DNA of 64,000 nucleotides from Atopsyche davidsoni (GCA_022113835.1 JAILWY010000022.1:6138001-6202000); one strand, 5' to 3'; numbered from the stretch's first letter, positions 47,401 to 60,318 are shown. Translations and numbers: made by a program. The notes: generated by a model from the letters alone, not told the origin.

Positions 47401-50400
47401 AGGTGAGAATATTCATATACCAATCACAATTAACAAACATATCAATGCACAACTGACCTTCCAACATCCCAAACGCAAATCTCCTCTCTTTCAGTTGATA
47501 AGCTTGCAACAAAACCGTCACATTTCTCAACACGAACAACCAGATCAAACATTTTTGTGTCAAACACTTCACTAGTCGAGACGTCCCTCTTGCCTTTAGT
47601 CTCTGAGGGAACAGAATTAACGAAGTTCAATGGTATCAATGAAGGAATCGGTGGACGCTTTGCATTATCATGCCACTTTTGACAAATCTCAGTTTGAACT
47701 CCCCCATTTTTAGCTTTTTCTTCCAGAAACAGATACATCAGCGTGTAAAATTGCTTAGCATCATAATTAAGAGCGTAGGAGTTCAATTGCAGAAACTCTC
47801 TCAATAATTTGACATGTTCAGGAGTGGATTCGTCTTCGTCCTTCATTTCCAGGAAGCTGATATCCTCCAGGAGCTGTCCGCAGCCCGTGGCTGAGATCTT
47901 GTCGTAGATCCAACTATCATCGGTAAAGAATTTTTCATTTGCAAACGATGCCAGATCGTTTTTGCAAAGGTGATAGCGTTGATATGGTAGTTCTTCCAAC
48001 TTTCTTGTGTTGAAACTGAAAGTGTTTAATCAAATCAATAATGCATATCTATAAATATTAGTCAAAGCTAGGTTTGAATTTAAAATTGCAATTGAACAAT
48101 TATTTTCTGCAATGTTAAATTGTTACATTAAAACTAATTGCTTTTAAATATCTACAGATGATGTCTGCATCAAAAAATTACAATGTTCTCACGTTTCAAG
48201 CGATGTTTTTTTGATGTCTGATATAAAAAAAATTATGTAAAAATTTCAAATTAGAATTTTAGAAAAATTTGATCAACAAAGTTTTATAAAATAAATTAAA
48301 TGTTAATACATAAATTCACATGCCAGATATTATAAGGACAGGTTTCATTTTAAAATGGACAATATTTTTGGCTCAAGTATACCAGAATTTGGTAAATTGC
48401 AAGTAAAACAACTTGTCAAAGTTGCTGTCATGAATTTGATCTAAATTATCATTTTGATAATTGTTATTGATAAATACAAACTTATTACGTATAAAAAAAA
48501 AACCCACGTTAGTGAAAACGTTTTGCTGATTTTGAAGTTGGACATGTGCACTTTAGAAGTGAATTATTATTGTTAGGGTAAAATTGAAAATTGATAGTTA
48601 ATACAACGAAAATTAAAAAAACATATTCTTGAAATACTTACTGTCACATGCAAAAAAATACGTTCGCTTGTAAGCGACAAATCATACTTAATTCTTTATA
48701 TATTAATTTAATTCAGCCATATTCTTAAAAAAATGCTAAGATTCCTATAATTATTCTTGTTCCTAGAAAAATGATCACTAGCAGAGGTTATTTCAAATAA
48801 CTTCTAAGTGTTTTGCAGAGATTGGTCTGATCTCGGGAGTGATTCTCAAAATTGTAATAATCAGAATTAGAATTCATTGTAATTGGGAATCAAAGCAAAT
48901 GTTGTAATCGGCCTATCCTTAATGTATTTAATATCATTGGCATTATTAAACTGAGACTCAGTGTGATAGTGGCAACGTGAAAGGTTGGCAAAATTGGTCA
49001 CCAATAAAATTAAACATGTGGAAAAATCACAAAAGTATTTAATTTAAAATACTAAAATGGAATTCTCTGTCAAAAATATTGAATACATAAAATAATTAAA
49101 TGTGAACAAGTGAAATCTCATGCTGAAGAGTATAGCACAAATTTGATATAAAATAAACGAGATGTGAACACATAACGGGATGGTACAACACAAATTTAAC
49201 ATAAAATAAATGTGACGTGAATACATAAATGTCATGCTGCATAATATAACACAAATTTGACATAAAATAAATTAAAAATGCTAGAAGCACAAAGCAAATG
49301 ACTTCTGCAAACAATAAGGAGCATGCCGCACAGTGTTATTCACAAACATGTATTTTACCATTCGGGAGAGAATCTGTTCTCCTGTGAGATTAACCGGCCC
49401 ACCATTTTGGGGTCGTTCTCTTCAAACCATTGTCCCTGCACGGAGAAAACATCCATATCACAACCAAACAACTCTTCATTTCTAATATATATCAATTTAC
49501 ACAAACTATCACTAGATACTAAAGCAATGCGAATGACTTTGCCATTTTTGTGGGAAGAACAGTAAACTTTTAATAAAGATACACGTTTTTATTTTGAGCT
49601 AATGTTTCCTTCTATTAGTCCTTTTTAATAAAATGATGTTCTTGGGTATTGCTTCATGGTTTCGTTGATCTTCCAATAGAAGACGAACATAGCCTTGATG
49701 CATAATAATACCCAAGGATATGCGTTTGTAAATGTTTTTTACTATTCAGTTTTTTATAGTTGGATGCAGTATTTGTTATAAAAGATTCAAACCTCAAAGT
49801 ACTGGACGAGCTGCTGTCGGATGTGCAGCTCTGCTTGCGGGAAGAAACACTCGCAAGCCTGCGCATGTAGGGCACGGTCCCGCCAGCGGGCTCGGCCGTC
49901 TCCCCCCCAGCGCAGGAAGGGCGCCAGCCGGGCCGAAGCCCGCGCCCAGAAGATTGCCGCCGGCGCCCATGCCACTGAAAGAATGCCCTCATAGATCATT
50001 TATAATTTTATTGTTTATAATGAAATACAATCAGTAGTGCTCTCACGGTAGGTGTCTTCGCTGTGGAACTGCTTGTCCCGGGCCAGCAGGTCTACCATCT
50101 CTGCATCAGCCAGACCCTGGCGGGAAGCTGTGAGGGCTCCAAGACACGCACGTAGGCGGCCCTCTCCACACAATTCCTCTAATGCTGCCAGCGCGCCGCC
50201 TGCTACTCCGCCAGCGTCTCCTGCCCGCGTGCCACCCGCACCTCCACCTGTGTCACCTGCACGTGCGCCCCATGCCTGCCACACTGATGTGCGCCACGCC
50301 AAAATCTGCAAAGGTTCAATCAACCGCTAAAGAATTCAGAAGGCGTAGTAGAATTTATATTGCAGATTCTGTTTTATAGTAAATAACTTTTTTCTTTGAT

Positions 50401-53400
50401 CCCATAGCTTCATACTTGTCATAGAGATATATGTCCAGAATTTACTGATCACAAACAGAATTACTTAGAAATTTGAAATTTTCTTGAGGCGTTCTAACCT
50501 ACAAACATGACACGAGTGGGAATTTGTAAAAGAAGGAAACCAAGAGGTAAGGAGTATTTGAGTATAGTTTCAAAAAATATATATACCTTTGCAGTCAGAG
50601 GCAGCTTGCACTGTCCCACAGACTTCAGCACACACTCCTGGATAGCCGCATTTACAGAGTGATTATACTGAACTACCCCAGCCATGACGATACTCCTCGC
50701 CTCGCTGTTCTCTAGATCCGGCATCTTCATGATGCAGCTGTCCTCAAGTTTGGCTCTCAGCGCTGCGGCAGCCTCAGGGCTGGCCTCTTTCGGGCCCTCG
50801 GAGGCAGTGATGATGATTTTTGCGTTGTCTGGCAGGCGGGAGGGGATCCAGGCGAGACTGGTGGCTGCGTTGAAGTCCTGGGCCTGATCGATTCCATCAA
50901 TAAGGATCACAGTAGGGCGCTGCTGAGCGATCTCTGTAATGAGTTTCTTGAATACTTCGCAGAATGTGGACATGTCCTGCAATAGAATAATACATTTAAT
51001 ACACTCAAGATCTAAATAAATATTTTTGTGTTGAGTGAAAGTAATTATCCCAAGTGATAAAATTTATATTAAACTCCAAGAAAGTTAAATTCGTAATTTC
51101 CACAAATGTTTACTTTCAACATATTTTTTAAATACTGCTAAAATGTAAGCAGCTTATATCGTAGCATCTCCGGCATTTATCTTTTTATATACAGAAGAAT
51201 CACAGAAAAATTATCTCCAAATTATAATTAAAAGTTGTAGATGCAAGTTAGGTTGATGATTTCTTATAAATTACCATTTCAGATTCATGCTATTTGCAGT
51301 GATCTTTTTAAAATCAATTTAATTTTAAAAAATTATAGGTTTCAGCCACCTTTCATTCAATATTTCTTTCCATAGTTTGAGTTAATTGCTTTATGGTTTT
51401 TAAAAAAATACTGTTTATGTTTTAGGAAATCATATTCCTTTGCGATTAATAAATGAGTTAATTATATCACTCTCTCCCATCCATAGAGCACACATTCAGG
51501 AATGTCGATGATACTCACATGCCGCGCAGTGTACTGGGAGCCGGTGAGTATGATTGAGCATTGGTTGACTATGGAGGTCATTATATGTTCCATGGTGTTT
51601 GATCTGCTTGTGATGCCAACAAATCTGCAACCAAAACATAAGTATAAGCATAAAATTCAGATCAAAAAGTAAATGTGAATTACTAATTGTGTTCGTAAGT
51701 TTTGGTGAGCGTAACAACTACATTCTTAGGTGTTATGCCGTGGTTTTTCATAAGAGTTCTGACATGTCAGTTTCAGTATCATCTTCAAAGATTTTAAATG
51801 TTTTGAATTTCATATTTCGGTACAGGGACTAAAGCGTTGAAACATTAAAGAAACACGGTATAACATCCAAGAACGTAGTACTTAATTGCTCAAATCTAAA
51901 AAGTTAAACTCGGTTGTTGATTACCGGAATGCTAAGAATGCATCAGGACTCCACAGGTGGCAGCACTGCGCCACGCGAGCAGCGAGGGTTGACTTTCCAC
52001 TGCCGCTGGCTCCCACTACCACTAAAGGTTGGTTGCTATCTCCGGTCACATAGCTGCAGACAAAATACATTTATATTACTCAGGAAGCTATTGTAACATA
52101 CATTAATAGATAAAGATTGGTAAATTAATGGCCACTTACCTTTTAACGAGGTTCAGGAGGACATCTCTATTAACACTACTCTGAGCGGTTTTTTGACAGA
52201 AGACAGTATGCTCATTCAGTTCCTCGAACAAACTGTAAAAAGAAAATAGCCATTGTCAAAATATATATTTGAGATCCAGTATTCGTATCTGAGTGAAACA
52301 AAAAAGTATAAAGTAAAGTAAAACTTGCTAAGACAAGCCTTCTTTGATGGAAGTTTTATATGTATATAAAAAGGCAAATGCTGGAGACTGAAGCTGAGCT
52401 CAGTCACGATTGCCTGTGAAACAGTTGGTTATCTGCCTCTCTTGCTTGCTTCTTGCTGCTCTTATAGATATAAACTCCTCCATAGGTTGCAGACTCCTTG
52501 TTTGGATTATTTGAGTTTTTCCCTTGAGGTCAAATAATCTCGTTGCACCAGTCTCTTATATTTATGATGGGCCTGACTTCAGCCAGAGTCTTACAGCAGT
52601 TGAACTCTTAATTTCCCTCTATTTTCTAATGTAACAACATAAGGCAAGAGTTGAGTAAAGTAAGCTTCACCCAGAATAAAGAGATTATTTTCTCTAGTTT
52701 AGATGTACCTGGCGTGTATGCCTTGAGCATGCGCATGCGGTGAGCGTGCAGTGTGTTCCTCAGCAATGGTAGTGGCAGCAGCCCGGAGTCGTGTGGCAAG
52801 GTGTGCTCGGGCTGCAGTCAGGTACGCAGCGTGCTCCGGGTGGGAAGGTTGCACACCATCACTCGCAGCCACCACAGCGCGAGCTATATGCTTCTCTATC
52901 AGTTGGCACTACAATTGAAATACCACAATTAGTTCATTTTGTTTCTGAGGTTAACTCTGTCATTGTCTGTGAAGGCCATTTATATGGGCTTTATTAAAAT
53001 ATTTGTCTCCCCTTTGCAATTACAAGGTGTGCACCACTCAGCTCATTACAAAGTGACTTAAGATCAAGGGAAATGCTTTTATTCCCACGGTAAGGTCATA
53101 GCTGCTGTTCAGGAAACCATTAGCGTTTAATTAGCTAGAAGCTCGATAAGATCACTTTCAATCAGGAAGGAAAGAAAACAGTCAGCCTAATATTATGCCC
53201 AACTTTCTAAATATTTATAAGCAGATATTAACCTTGAGATCCTTTTGCAAGTTGGCGAGTCTTCGCTGGAGCTCTTTCTCCCCGGGTCCCTCGGGCTCTG
53301 TGCGGCCACCCTGCTGAACGAACACCCGGTTGATCCATAAGCAACGCCGTGCCAGCTCCTGGCTCATCAGCACCGTGTTATGGACTTCCTACAATACACA

Positions 53401-56400
53401 AATCAAACAATTGTACTGTTAAGTGTTTATTGGAATATTTGCAACAATCTATTTTTGGTTTGTATTAAAATACTTTTGTTACAATAATTGTTAAAACAGA
53501 GGAATAGTTGCTGATGTCTGGATTACAAAAATTCTAGTTGGAAATAGTTTATTTTTATAGCTTGAATTTATATTTTGACCAAGCTAGATTCTATTTGGGA
53601 TTGCATGTTATTGTTACCTGTTCCACGACGGTAGTGAGGTAGGCGTCACGCAGCTCCACAGTGAGGACCCTCTGGAAGGCTGCGAGCACTCGGCGCTCCT
53701 CATCTCCCTTATCTTCGGTTCCACGCTCGGCGAGGCGGTAGCAGGGAGGTGACGCTGCACTGTCCACTTCATACCTGGAAATTAAAAGGTTATGATTGAT
53801 CACATTTCAGTGAAATCTATGCAACAACTACACTCACATAAAAAGAAAAAACTTCTATATTTTACAAAATACTGTTTTTACTCTGACATTTATGAGTTGT
53901 ACTCGGCCTTATTCTATGTGCATGCACCTGAATCTCTCTTAACAGACAGTTAGCAAATGAGAGATTTTATTTTATTTTGAGAGTGATACATTTTTCTTCT
54001 TTAAATATATGTAAAGGTGGTTATTGAATGCAGGGCGAGAATCCAAAATGTATAGCAAATCATAACTTACCACCTACTCAGCAGCTGCCGATCTTCTTCA
54101 CTCTCTGTGCTCTCCAGAGCATTGCGGAAGTCCGAGCTCTCTATGGTCAGCGGCAGGAGCGGGGTGCCAAGGGAGGAATTCAGGAACAATACTGGGATGA
54201 TATATGCTGACTCCGAATGTCCTAGAAGCAGATCACTTGTTTGAATTACAGTTTCTTGTGCCGTGTTCTTGGAGAGTGATGGCTATTGAAATATGTTTCT
54301 ACTCACTTGCAAGTTCAGAGAGACAGAGTCTCGGGAACTCGTGGTCGCGCTGCGCCTCCAGTCGGGTGCGCCAGTGCAGGTCTACCACGTGCAGTTGCCA
54401 ACCGCGTGACCGGCACCACACACGCAGTTCCGATGCCACCTCGCTGTGCAGCATGCCTTTCTCTACGCAGCAATCTGGAACACAAGCAAAAAAATACATA
54501 TTACTATATTAACATGGATACTTATAAAAAAATTGTTAGAAATATCATTGAAACAATGAACTGAAGCTAAAACTAGTTGTTGCTTATAATAAAAAAATCT
54601 CTACTGTATCTCAAACTGATTATCACTCAGTTTGATAATGCCAACTTGAAAGGTTGGCGAAACCGGTTACCAATAAAATTAAACATGTGGAAAAATCACA
54701 AAAGTATTTTATTTAAAATATTAGAATGGATTTCCACCAAGTACTCTTTGTCAAAAATATTGAATAATTAAAACATAAAATAGATCTCTATAAAACGACA
54801 AAGCGTAACCTCAAAAATATATATTGCAACTTTTTTGTTTACCCGCCTAATTGGTCTGTAAATTCGTTACACTCTCGTTTTAAAAGTAACCAAATAACAC
54901 TTTACTTATCTACATAATACAACCAAATCACACGCTGAGGCTGCACAATAGAAGCATTGCTTTTGTTGCATCGGTTGCAATAAGCAATTCCTACAATGTT
55001 TGCTGTTGCATATTTCATGAGAAGATCCGGTTAAGTCCAGTGTATCTTTTTTACGAGTACCCATCTTTTAATGCAGTGGTTACCACAACTGTTTGCTGAC
55101 AAAGAAGTAAACTGGAGGAGCAATAATACATTAATAAATATATAAAATCATTTTTGAAAAAATAAAGGCTTAGGACAGATCAAAAACATGTATCTGTCCT
55201 TACAATTATAAATAGTAACCCAAAAAGAGTTTTAATTTATCATTCAAATAATACCGAGTTAATCACGGTTTGGTTTCGTTCCGTCTTCTTCACTTTGATA
55301 GAGTAACATTTTTGTAGAACTCTTCCATTGAAAAGTTTTCGGAATTTCTAATTGCACAGTGACAAAAATCAGAACCCTCAGCTGAATGTCTTACGTCAAC
55401 CAATTAAAATGAGCTATGGCTACTTTTGTACTAAGAATCAAACCAAAATCTCCGAAGTCACAAGGATCAAGTGCGCTTCTAGGTGTTACCGTGTCATGGT
55501 GTACCTCAAAGAGCATGCTTGATATTTAACGTATTCTCAAATTACCTTGGGAATCTGCAGCCGACACGTACACCACAATCTTGTTCATCTTCAGGTGCGG
55601 CTTGGCCAGCCCGGCTCTACCCAGCATCAGCAGGAGGATAGCTTCCGGTAAAGCCTGGAACAAAATAACAATAGCTAGGTCTCACGAGGCTGTGAAAACA
55701 CAGGCACATGACATAGCCAAACAGACTACAACCTCAACCAGTAAAACTTAAAGCTATCTTTAGCCTAGCTTGAGTGTTCTTACAGCATCACAATATATTA
55801 CACTTTTTCTTTAAATTACTTGTTTGCACACATTGCTTAGCTTGATTGTCGACAGAAAGAAAATAACGAACTATTGAGCAACAAGTGTCTGATTCTTCAA
55901 GTAATGACCCCAATACACGTTGATTCATGAGTGGGGCTTCAAAGGTAAACGGTTAATGATTCATTGAGCACCTCCTCCTAACTACTTGTTGTTGAACTAA
56001 AGAGGAACACGACAGGGTGAACCCGGTGCATTTTTGTGAATATCTGGCATGTTTTAGAATTATATACTTAATTTTGGAACAATTTATCCTACGGTATGAA
56101 GTTGCTCAGCAGACAGAGACAGGCACACTGCAGAACTGCGGAGCTATGTTTGAGTTTCCGAGTTTCCCTTGTTTTTTTGACAGTTTAAATTAAGGAATAC
56201 AGCTGGCAGCGAGGCACGCAAGGAGGCGTTCTCTATTATAAACCAAGTCGTTTGTCCAGAATTAAAAGCCAGTTAATGCACGTCGTAGATTTGAATGTGG
56301 TGATAATTTATTCTACTATAAATTTTTTGGCTAACATATTTATTTTTACATTACATATTTTTATATTACTATTAATAACTACAAATATTCATAAGATTTG

Positions 56401-58032
56401 TGATGAAAATAGTAGAGATAAATGAGACTTGTACACGCAGAGGGTGATCGCTTTACAAACATTTAATTCTGTATATTTAATAAATTTAAGTACTGTATAA
56501 TCTCTCAAAGAACCGGATGCATCTTATTCAGGTCTCATCAGGGCAGTGCTCACATAAACGTTTGTACAATGAAGAAAGAAAATAAACGGGCCATTGACAC
56601 TTGAGTGCAGAATCCTGCACTGCTTATAGAATATGATAATAATATTAGATATTCTGTCGGAGTTTATAAGTCAGTAAAAAATTGGCTGGATCATTTGCAC
56701 ACCATGAATGATTGGGAGCTGGCAATGAGAGTATTGTGCAGCTATACTGGAGGCGTGGGAGTGCGGGCAGGCAGAAGGATTGCTGTACTTCAGACAAAAT
56801 AAACTATAGAACAGCAGCGCTGAGCAGGGACCACTAGCACATTTGGTTGGAGAAGGCCAGACCTGCTATGGTAACTCCATGGTGACACACGCCACCTACC
56901 GATCGGAAGGCGTTGAAGGAACCACACTTTCCTGTTCCTCCGAAAAAGCCCCCAAAAAAAGGGTACCTGCTACAGGTTGACGCGCCAAAAATAGTGATGA
57001 CTATATGTATTGAATTATATTATTACTGATATGATTAGGCACATTAGTTCATACATAGAAGATGATTTAAAGAAACTCTCAGGAAAATATCATCGTGATT
57101 TGTGTGGGATTAAACAATCAATTATGATGACGCATTTTTTCAATTATAAAATTTACAGCTTATTATTATATTTAAATAAAAGTACAATTGTGATTTGCCA
57201 CATTTTTTATTTTATGGGTGACCAGTTTCGCCACATGTTACGTTTACATTTCAACAAGTTACGTTGAAATGTAAACATAAAAATGACAAAAGTATTTTTA
57301 TTTTAAATATCAAAATGAATTCCACCAAGTGCTTTTTGCCAAAACTATTAAGCTTTTTACTATCCTTACTTGCATGTCTATTACTGAACTAATAAATTGT
57401 GAAAAATTTATAAAAAGTATATATTGACAGTTAAAAAATATATATTGTTTATAATTTGAGACCTAAAAAATATGTGGGTCATAAACCATGTTATTCCAGA
57501 GGATGCTGTAGATTACAGACTGTAAAATCAAAAAAGATAAAATAAATCTGTAGATATGACTGACTAACTACCTGAGTGGCAGAAGGCAGCCCGAGAGCTC
57601 CGAGCCTGTCCAGCTCTGACCCCGGTCCTGGTGCTCCAACGGGTGAACTTAGGGACATGGAATCTGTAAGAAAATAACAACGTTAACTTCAATACGTCAC
57701 AGCTGACGAATTCGGAATTGAGTGACATGTCTTATAAATGGCACAAGAATTTAAAATTGACCGTACTTATCTAGAGTGAAAAAAATGCAGCTTCGTATAG
57801 CAATTGCTGTACATGAACCTAGGAAACTACGGTTGATATGGATAGTTAGATGGTGTAGCTACCTGAGACGCTGGAGCAGGTGACTCCTCGCAGCACCTTG
57901 GCAAGACCAGGCTTGCGCGGCTCGGCTGGGGGCTGCAGTTGGGCGGGGGGGCCCGCCGCCCCCGCCCCCGCCCCCGCCGTCACCGCCCCATCGACCGAGG
58001 ACTTGGTGATGGCAAGCTGGTACGACGGCGAC
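44411..58032 (-). CDS. NACHT and WD40-repeat protein (NWD-like STAND ATPase), 5' partial
   Basis: Twenty-two minus-strand exons join in frame to 1343 residues and TGA: 57863-58032, 57572-57663, 55546-55654, 54307-54474, 54071-54221, 53618-53774, 53233-53388, 52709-52908, 52140-52232, 51925-52053, 51519-51624, 50587-50976, 50048-50306, 49793-49974, 49359-49435, 47458-48015, 46613-46730, 46038-46167, 45856-45928, 45452-45588, 44845-45180, 44411-44652. All intron phases agree. Domains in order: a Gly/Ala/Pro-rich N-terminus (about 1-87); an alpha/beta domain like the one preceding NACHT in NWD proteins (about 108-200, IVVYVSAADSQ, WQLHVVDLHW, YIIPVLFLNSSLG); the NACHT P-loop (GASGSGKST at 446-454; Walker B VILIDGID at 533-540); a helical linker; then WD40 repeats from about 960 to the end (ICVWDV, LRVYDL, ARILVWDL, RSVRLWDLHTG). 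NWD-type STAND proteins use nucleotide binding to control oligomerisation; substrate and partner here are unknown. The start-codon exon was not found: exon 57863-58032 needs two bases from an upstream exon. The donor after 49793 is a weak GTTTGA. Confidence 0.9.
47254..47396 (-). pseudogene. WD40-like exon with an apparent 1-nt frameshift inside the NACHT-WD gene
   Basis: This stretch lies in the intron between exons 47458-48015 and 46613-46730. From its acceptor (CTCAAG) it reads VMVTCATDAEVRV in the required phase and then hits TAG. From there a different frame reads GDIVKCVHLNGVALTC and SNSIEIWTLKQ, both WD40-like. The two halves meet at about 47356/47357, where a Trp codon would be expected and one base seems missing. 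At 143 bases it is one short of frame-neutral. The flanking exons join in frame without it, and its donor (GTTTTT) is weak. So it is a decayed exon, a skipped exon, or a sequence error. Confidence 0.6.
48965..49085 (-). repeat. R4 repeat (Penelope-associated), copy in a NACHT-WD intron
   Basis: CAACGTGAAAGGTTGGC, then ATTAAACATGTGGAAAAATC and ATGGAATTCTCTGTCAAAA. Closely similar to 54625-54770 and, inverted, 61153-61254. Confidence 0.8.
49100..49272. repeat. Three-unit tandem repeat, about 53-62 bp per unit
   Basis: Each unit starts GTGAA(C/T)A and ends CACAAATTT(G/A)A(T/C)ATAAAATAAA. It begins directly after the R4 copy. Confidence 0.6.
54625..54770 (-). repeat. R4 repeat, fullest copy
   Basis: TGATAATGCCAACTTGAAAG, GGCGAAACCGG, ATTAAACATGTGGAAAAATC, CCACCAAGTACTCTTTGTCA. 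Located in an intron of the NACHT-WD gene. Confidence 0.8.
57023..57112 (-). repeat. Truncated tRNA-SINE copy
   Basis: It matches the leading 90 bases of SINE copy 2 (TGATTAGGCACATTAGTTC, GATTTAAAGAAACTCTCAG, ATCATCGTGATTTGTGTGGG) and stops just before the B box. Confidence 0.75.
57215..57355. repeat. R4 foldback copy with hairpin
   Basis: The left part (GGGTGACCAGTTTCGCC) is in one orientation and the right part (AATGAATTCCACCAAGTGC) in the other. A perfect 15-bp hairpin, GTTTACATTTCAACA...GTTGAAATGTAAAC, sits at the join. Confidence 0.65.
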
Positions 58033-58528
58033 CTGCAAACAAACAATCAAAATAAAAAAATCAGGCTTTTGAGCCGACTCTCTAGGTAAGGAGTCCCGCG
58101 GCTACCGCCAGTTCATCAATAATACGTATCAGAGTAATAGTGGGGAAACTAATGGAAAGCGAAGGAGCTCCTTGCTTAAAACGCTTGACGGTCAGGGAGT
58201 GGAAGCGGTATAGAAGAGAATCAAAAGATAATTCCTGTAGTCATACCTTTTTTTCACCAAAAGCCAGATCTTCCAAATCTTCTACAACGCTTAGTGTTTA
58301 CATTTTTCAAATGATTGTTAATGTGGAAAAATATTTATTCCTAAAATTGTAATTTTGTTTTTTATTTATAAAAATTGTTTCGATCACTCGATGCATCTTT
58401 TAATTACTCGAATTGAACCGATTATTCTCAACACTATGCCACCCCACCCCGCTGCCCGGAGTGTCCCGAATCGAGAAACCGGCGAAGACCTCTACGGTGG
58501 TTTTCTTGCAGCTGCAACTTTACATCCG

Positions 58529-58701
58529 CAGTGACACAACTGAAGACCGACAAACAAATTGCATCGATCGACCGACGTGTTGCGACAATAAATTGCTATC
58601 GGTCATTATTTCCGGAAAAAATGGTCGCTAATGGTAATTTTATCGGAAAAAATGGCTGATAGCAATTTGTTGGCCGGTTGTCAGTTGCGTTGCTACGAGC
58701 G
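58529..58701. mobile_element. Candidate foldback/MITE-like element
   Basis: Imperfect terminal inverted repeats of about 43 bp: the left end reads CAACTGAAGACCGACAAACA then AATTGC, and the right end, reverse-complemented, reads CAACTGACAACCGGCCAACA then AATTGC. About 170 bp in total and no coding capacity. Family and target duplication not determined. Confidence 0.5.
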
Positions 58702-58892
58702 TAGTGCGCTTCGGGAGGGCCGCGAATTTTCGACCATCGAGCGACAGCCGGTAACAGAGTTCGGGAAAAAAAAGTTGCCAGCATAAAAAATAATTTAATG
58801 TTCTCCGCTAATTGGGGAAAATACGTTACGGGGCGTAAGCCTCATCTGTCTATGGAAACTTCTGGAAGTTTCCGAAAGCAATTTCTGTCGTG

Positions 58893-58926
58893 GAGGGGGT
58901 GGGGGGGGGGGGAAGGGGGAGGGGCG
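58893..58926 (+). repeat. Poly-G tract
   Basis: GGAGGGGGTGGGGGG... continuing into GGAAGGGGGAGGGG: several G runs of at least four, capable of forming a G-quadruplex on this strand. Confidence 0.7.
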
Positions 58927-59099
58927 AACCGATCGAGTAAGCACTGAGTTAATCTGAAATTCATTAGCGGAACGAAGGGCCAACTTCGGCGTTTATGGTT
59001 ATTAAAAAAGTTACGCCGGCGTTTGTGCGCTAAGCTTTCTGTCCTGGAGTGCTCGACGTTATTTATTTAAGATTATGACGGCACGGCTTTGTTCATATC

Positions 59100-59400
59100 G
59101 TGATCAATTTTATTAGAAACATCTAACCGAACGTCTTAAATCCGATCTATCAATAATCCGACCCTCACTTATATGAGATAAAATAGTACTACACAATCCT
59201 CTTATTAAAATATCCCAAACATTCAAGACACGATGAACATGCCAATAATTCGAGTCGCCAATAATCCAAACAGTCAACAGCTCGACGACTGAATAATTTA
59301 AACAATCATCGAACAAACAATTATTAGAGCTATATCCGAATTTATCCGGACTGTTAAAAACCCGAAGTGCCGACGACAATCAGAAAGCCAAACTGAATAT
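59100..59400. repeat. AT-rich stretch with repeated ATAATCC/ATTCGAG motifs, possible pogo/Tc1-like debris
   Basis: The motifs AATAATCCGAC, AATAATTCGAG and AATAATCCAAAC recur, ending near TTTATCCGGACTGTTAAAAA. Such strings resemble ends of non-autonomous pogo-like elements, but no complete terminal repeat or target duplication was seen. Confidence 0.25.
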
Positions 59401-59582
59401 GGCAATGATATATCAAGAAAACTAAAAAGGCCATGTACATCATAATCTTCAGCCGATAGTTATGAGATCACATACAACCGAAACGTGTTTATCTCACGAT
59501 CGCTAGAATCAATATTTTGGATAGAAAGTGGTCGGTGGGATTCCATTTTCACCCCACCCGGGCGGGCGGGCGGCGGCGAGCG

Positions 59583-59636
59583 CACCTCTCCGAGCGAGTG
59601 CACCTCTCCGAGCGAGCGCACCTCTCCGAGCGCGCG
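59583..59636 (+). repeat. 18-bp tandem repeat, three units
   Basis: The unit CACCTCTCCGAGCGAG(T/C)G is repeated three times; the last copy varies at its end. It explains the apparent open frames with repeated RRGALA or SERAHL on both strands. Confidence 0.85.
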
Positions 59637-60292
59637 CAGAGTCGGCGGCCAAGCGGGATGTCCGCCGTATCGAGTAAAAATAGCCCCGCCATCCCGCCCG
59701 GCCGCCGGATCTGTGTACGCTACGAATTCCTGTCACATTCCGTGCCTGCGTTCTGTCCCTTCGGGAATGACGTCTCGACAACGATAACACCGACGGACGA
59801 TTGCGAAGCGGAAACAAATATTGTTCAATCCACCTATATCTGGTAAAAGTTTTTAAAAAGTTCCAAAAGTTGTGATCCAACCTACACGCGTTGCAACGTA
59901 ATCGACAGTTAGCCAATTAGCCAATCGGAAACGAGAAATTGTCATCGGGGATGTTTTTTGGAAAAATCCCTAAACACACTAGTAGGTATATTTTTTAGTT
60001 TTGCATTTAAAAGAACGCGGTATTTGCCAATTCGGTAGTCAGATTAGTCGAGGTTTTGTTCAGGTTGATCGAAATTTTTTCGACACGGTGGTATTGGCGT
60101 CGTTTTGACAGTGTGATTTTTCATGTAATCGATAACGAATTCGAAAATGTGTTTTTTTTTGTTGTAATTTCAATAATATCCTGATGTAATTTGAAAGGAA
60201 TGGGAAAATGAGCCCTTCCCTTCGAGCCCCGAGCTCGGGCGGTGACCGGGCGGCCGCGGCGGCGCGCTCCGATCTGGGACAAGGGCGGGGAG

Positions 60293-60315
60293 CGCCGACG
60301 TCACCGTGACGTCAG
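60293..60315. promoter_or_regulatory. Pair of CRE-like sites
   Basis: GACGTCAC and the palindromic CRE TGACGTCA (60307-60314) sit side by side in a GC-rich, CpG-rich stretch upstream of the NACHT-WD gene. This is consistent with a promoter region. No transcript evidence. Confidence 0.35.
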
Positions 60316-60318
60316 AGC

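Noticed and set aside
58250..58290. Candidate upstream exon of the NACHT-WD gene (EDLEDLAFGEKK before GTATGA)
   Set aside because: It ends in phase 0 while the next exon needs phase 2, and the phase 2 frame is interrupted by stops.
59509..59916. 135-codon minus-strand open frame with repeated RRGALA
   Set aside because: Produced by the 18-bp tandem repeat and GC-rich DNA; no domain or splice support.
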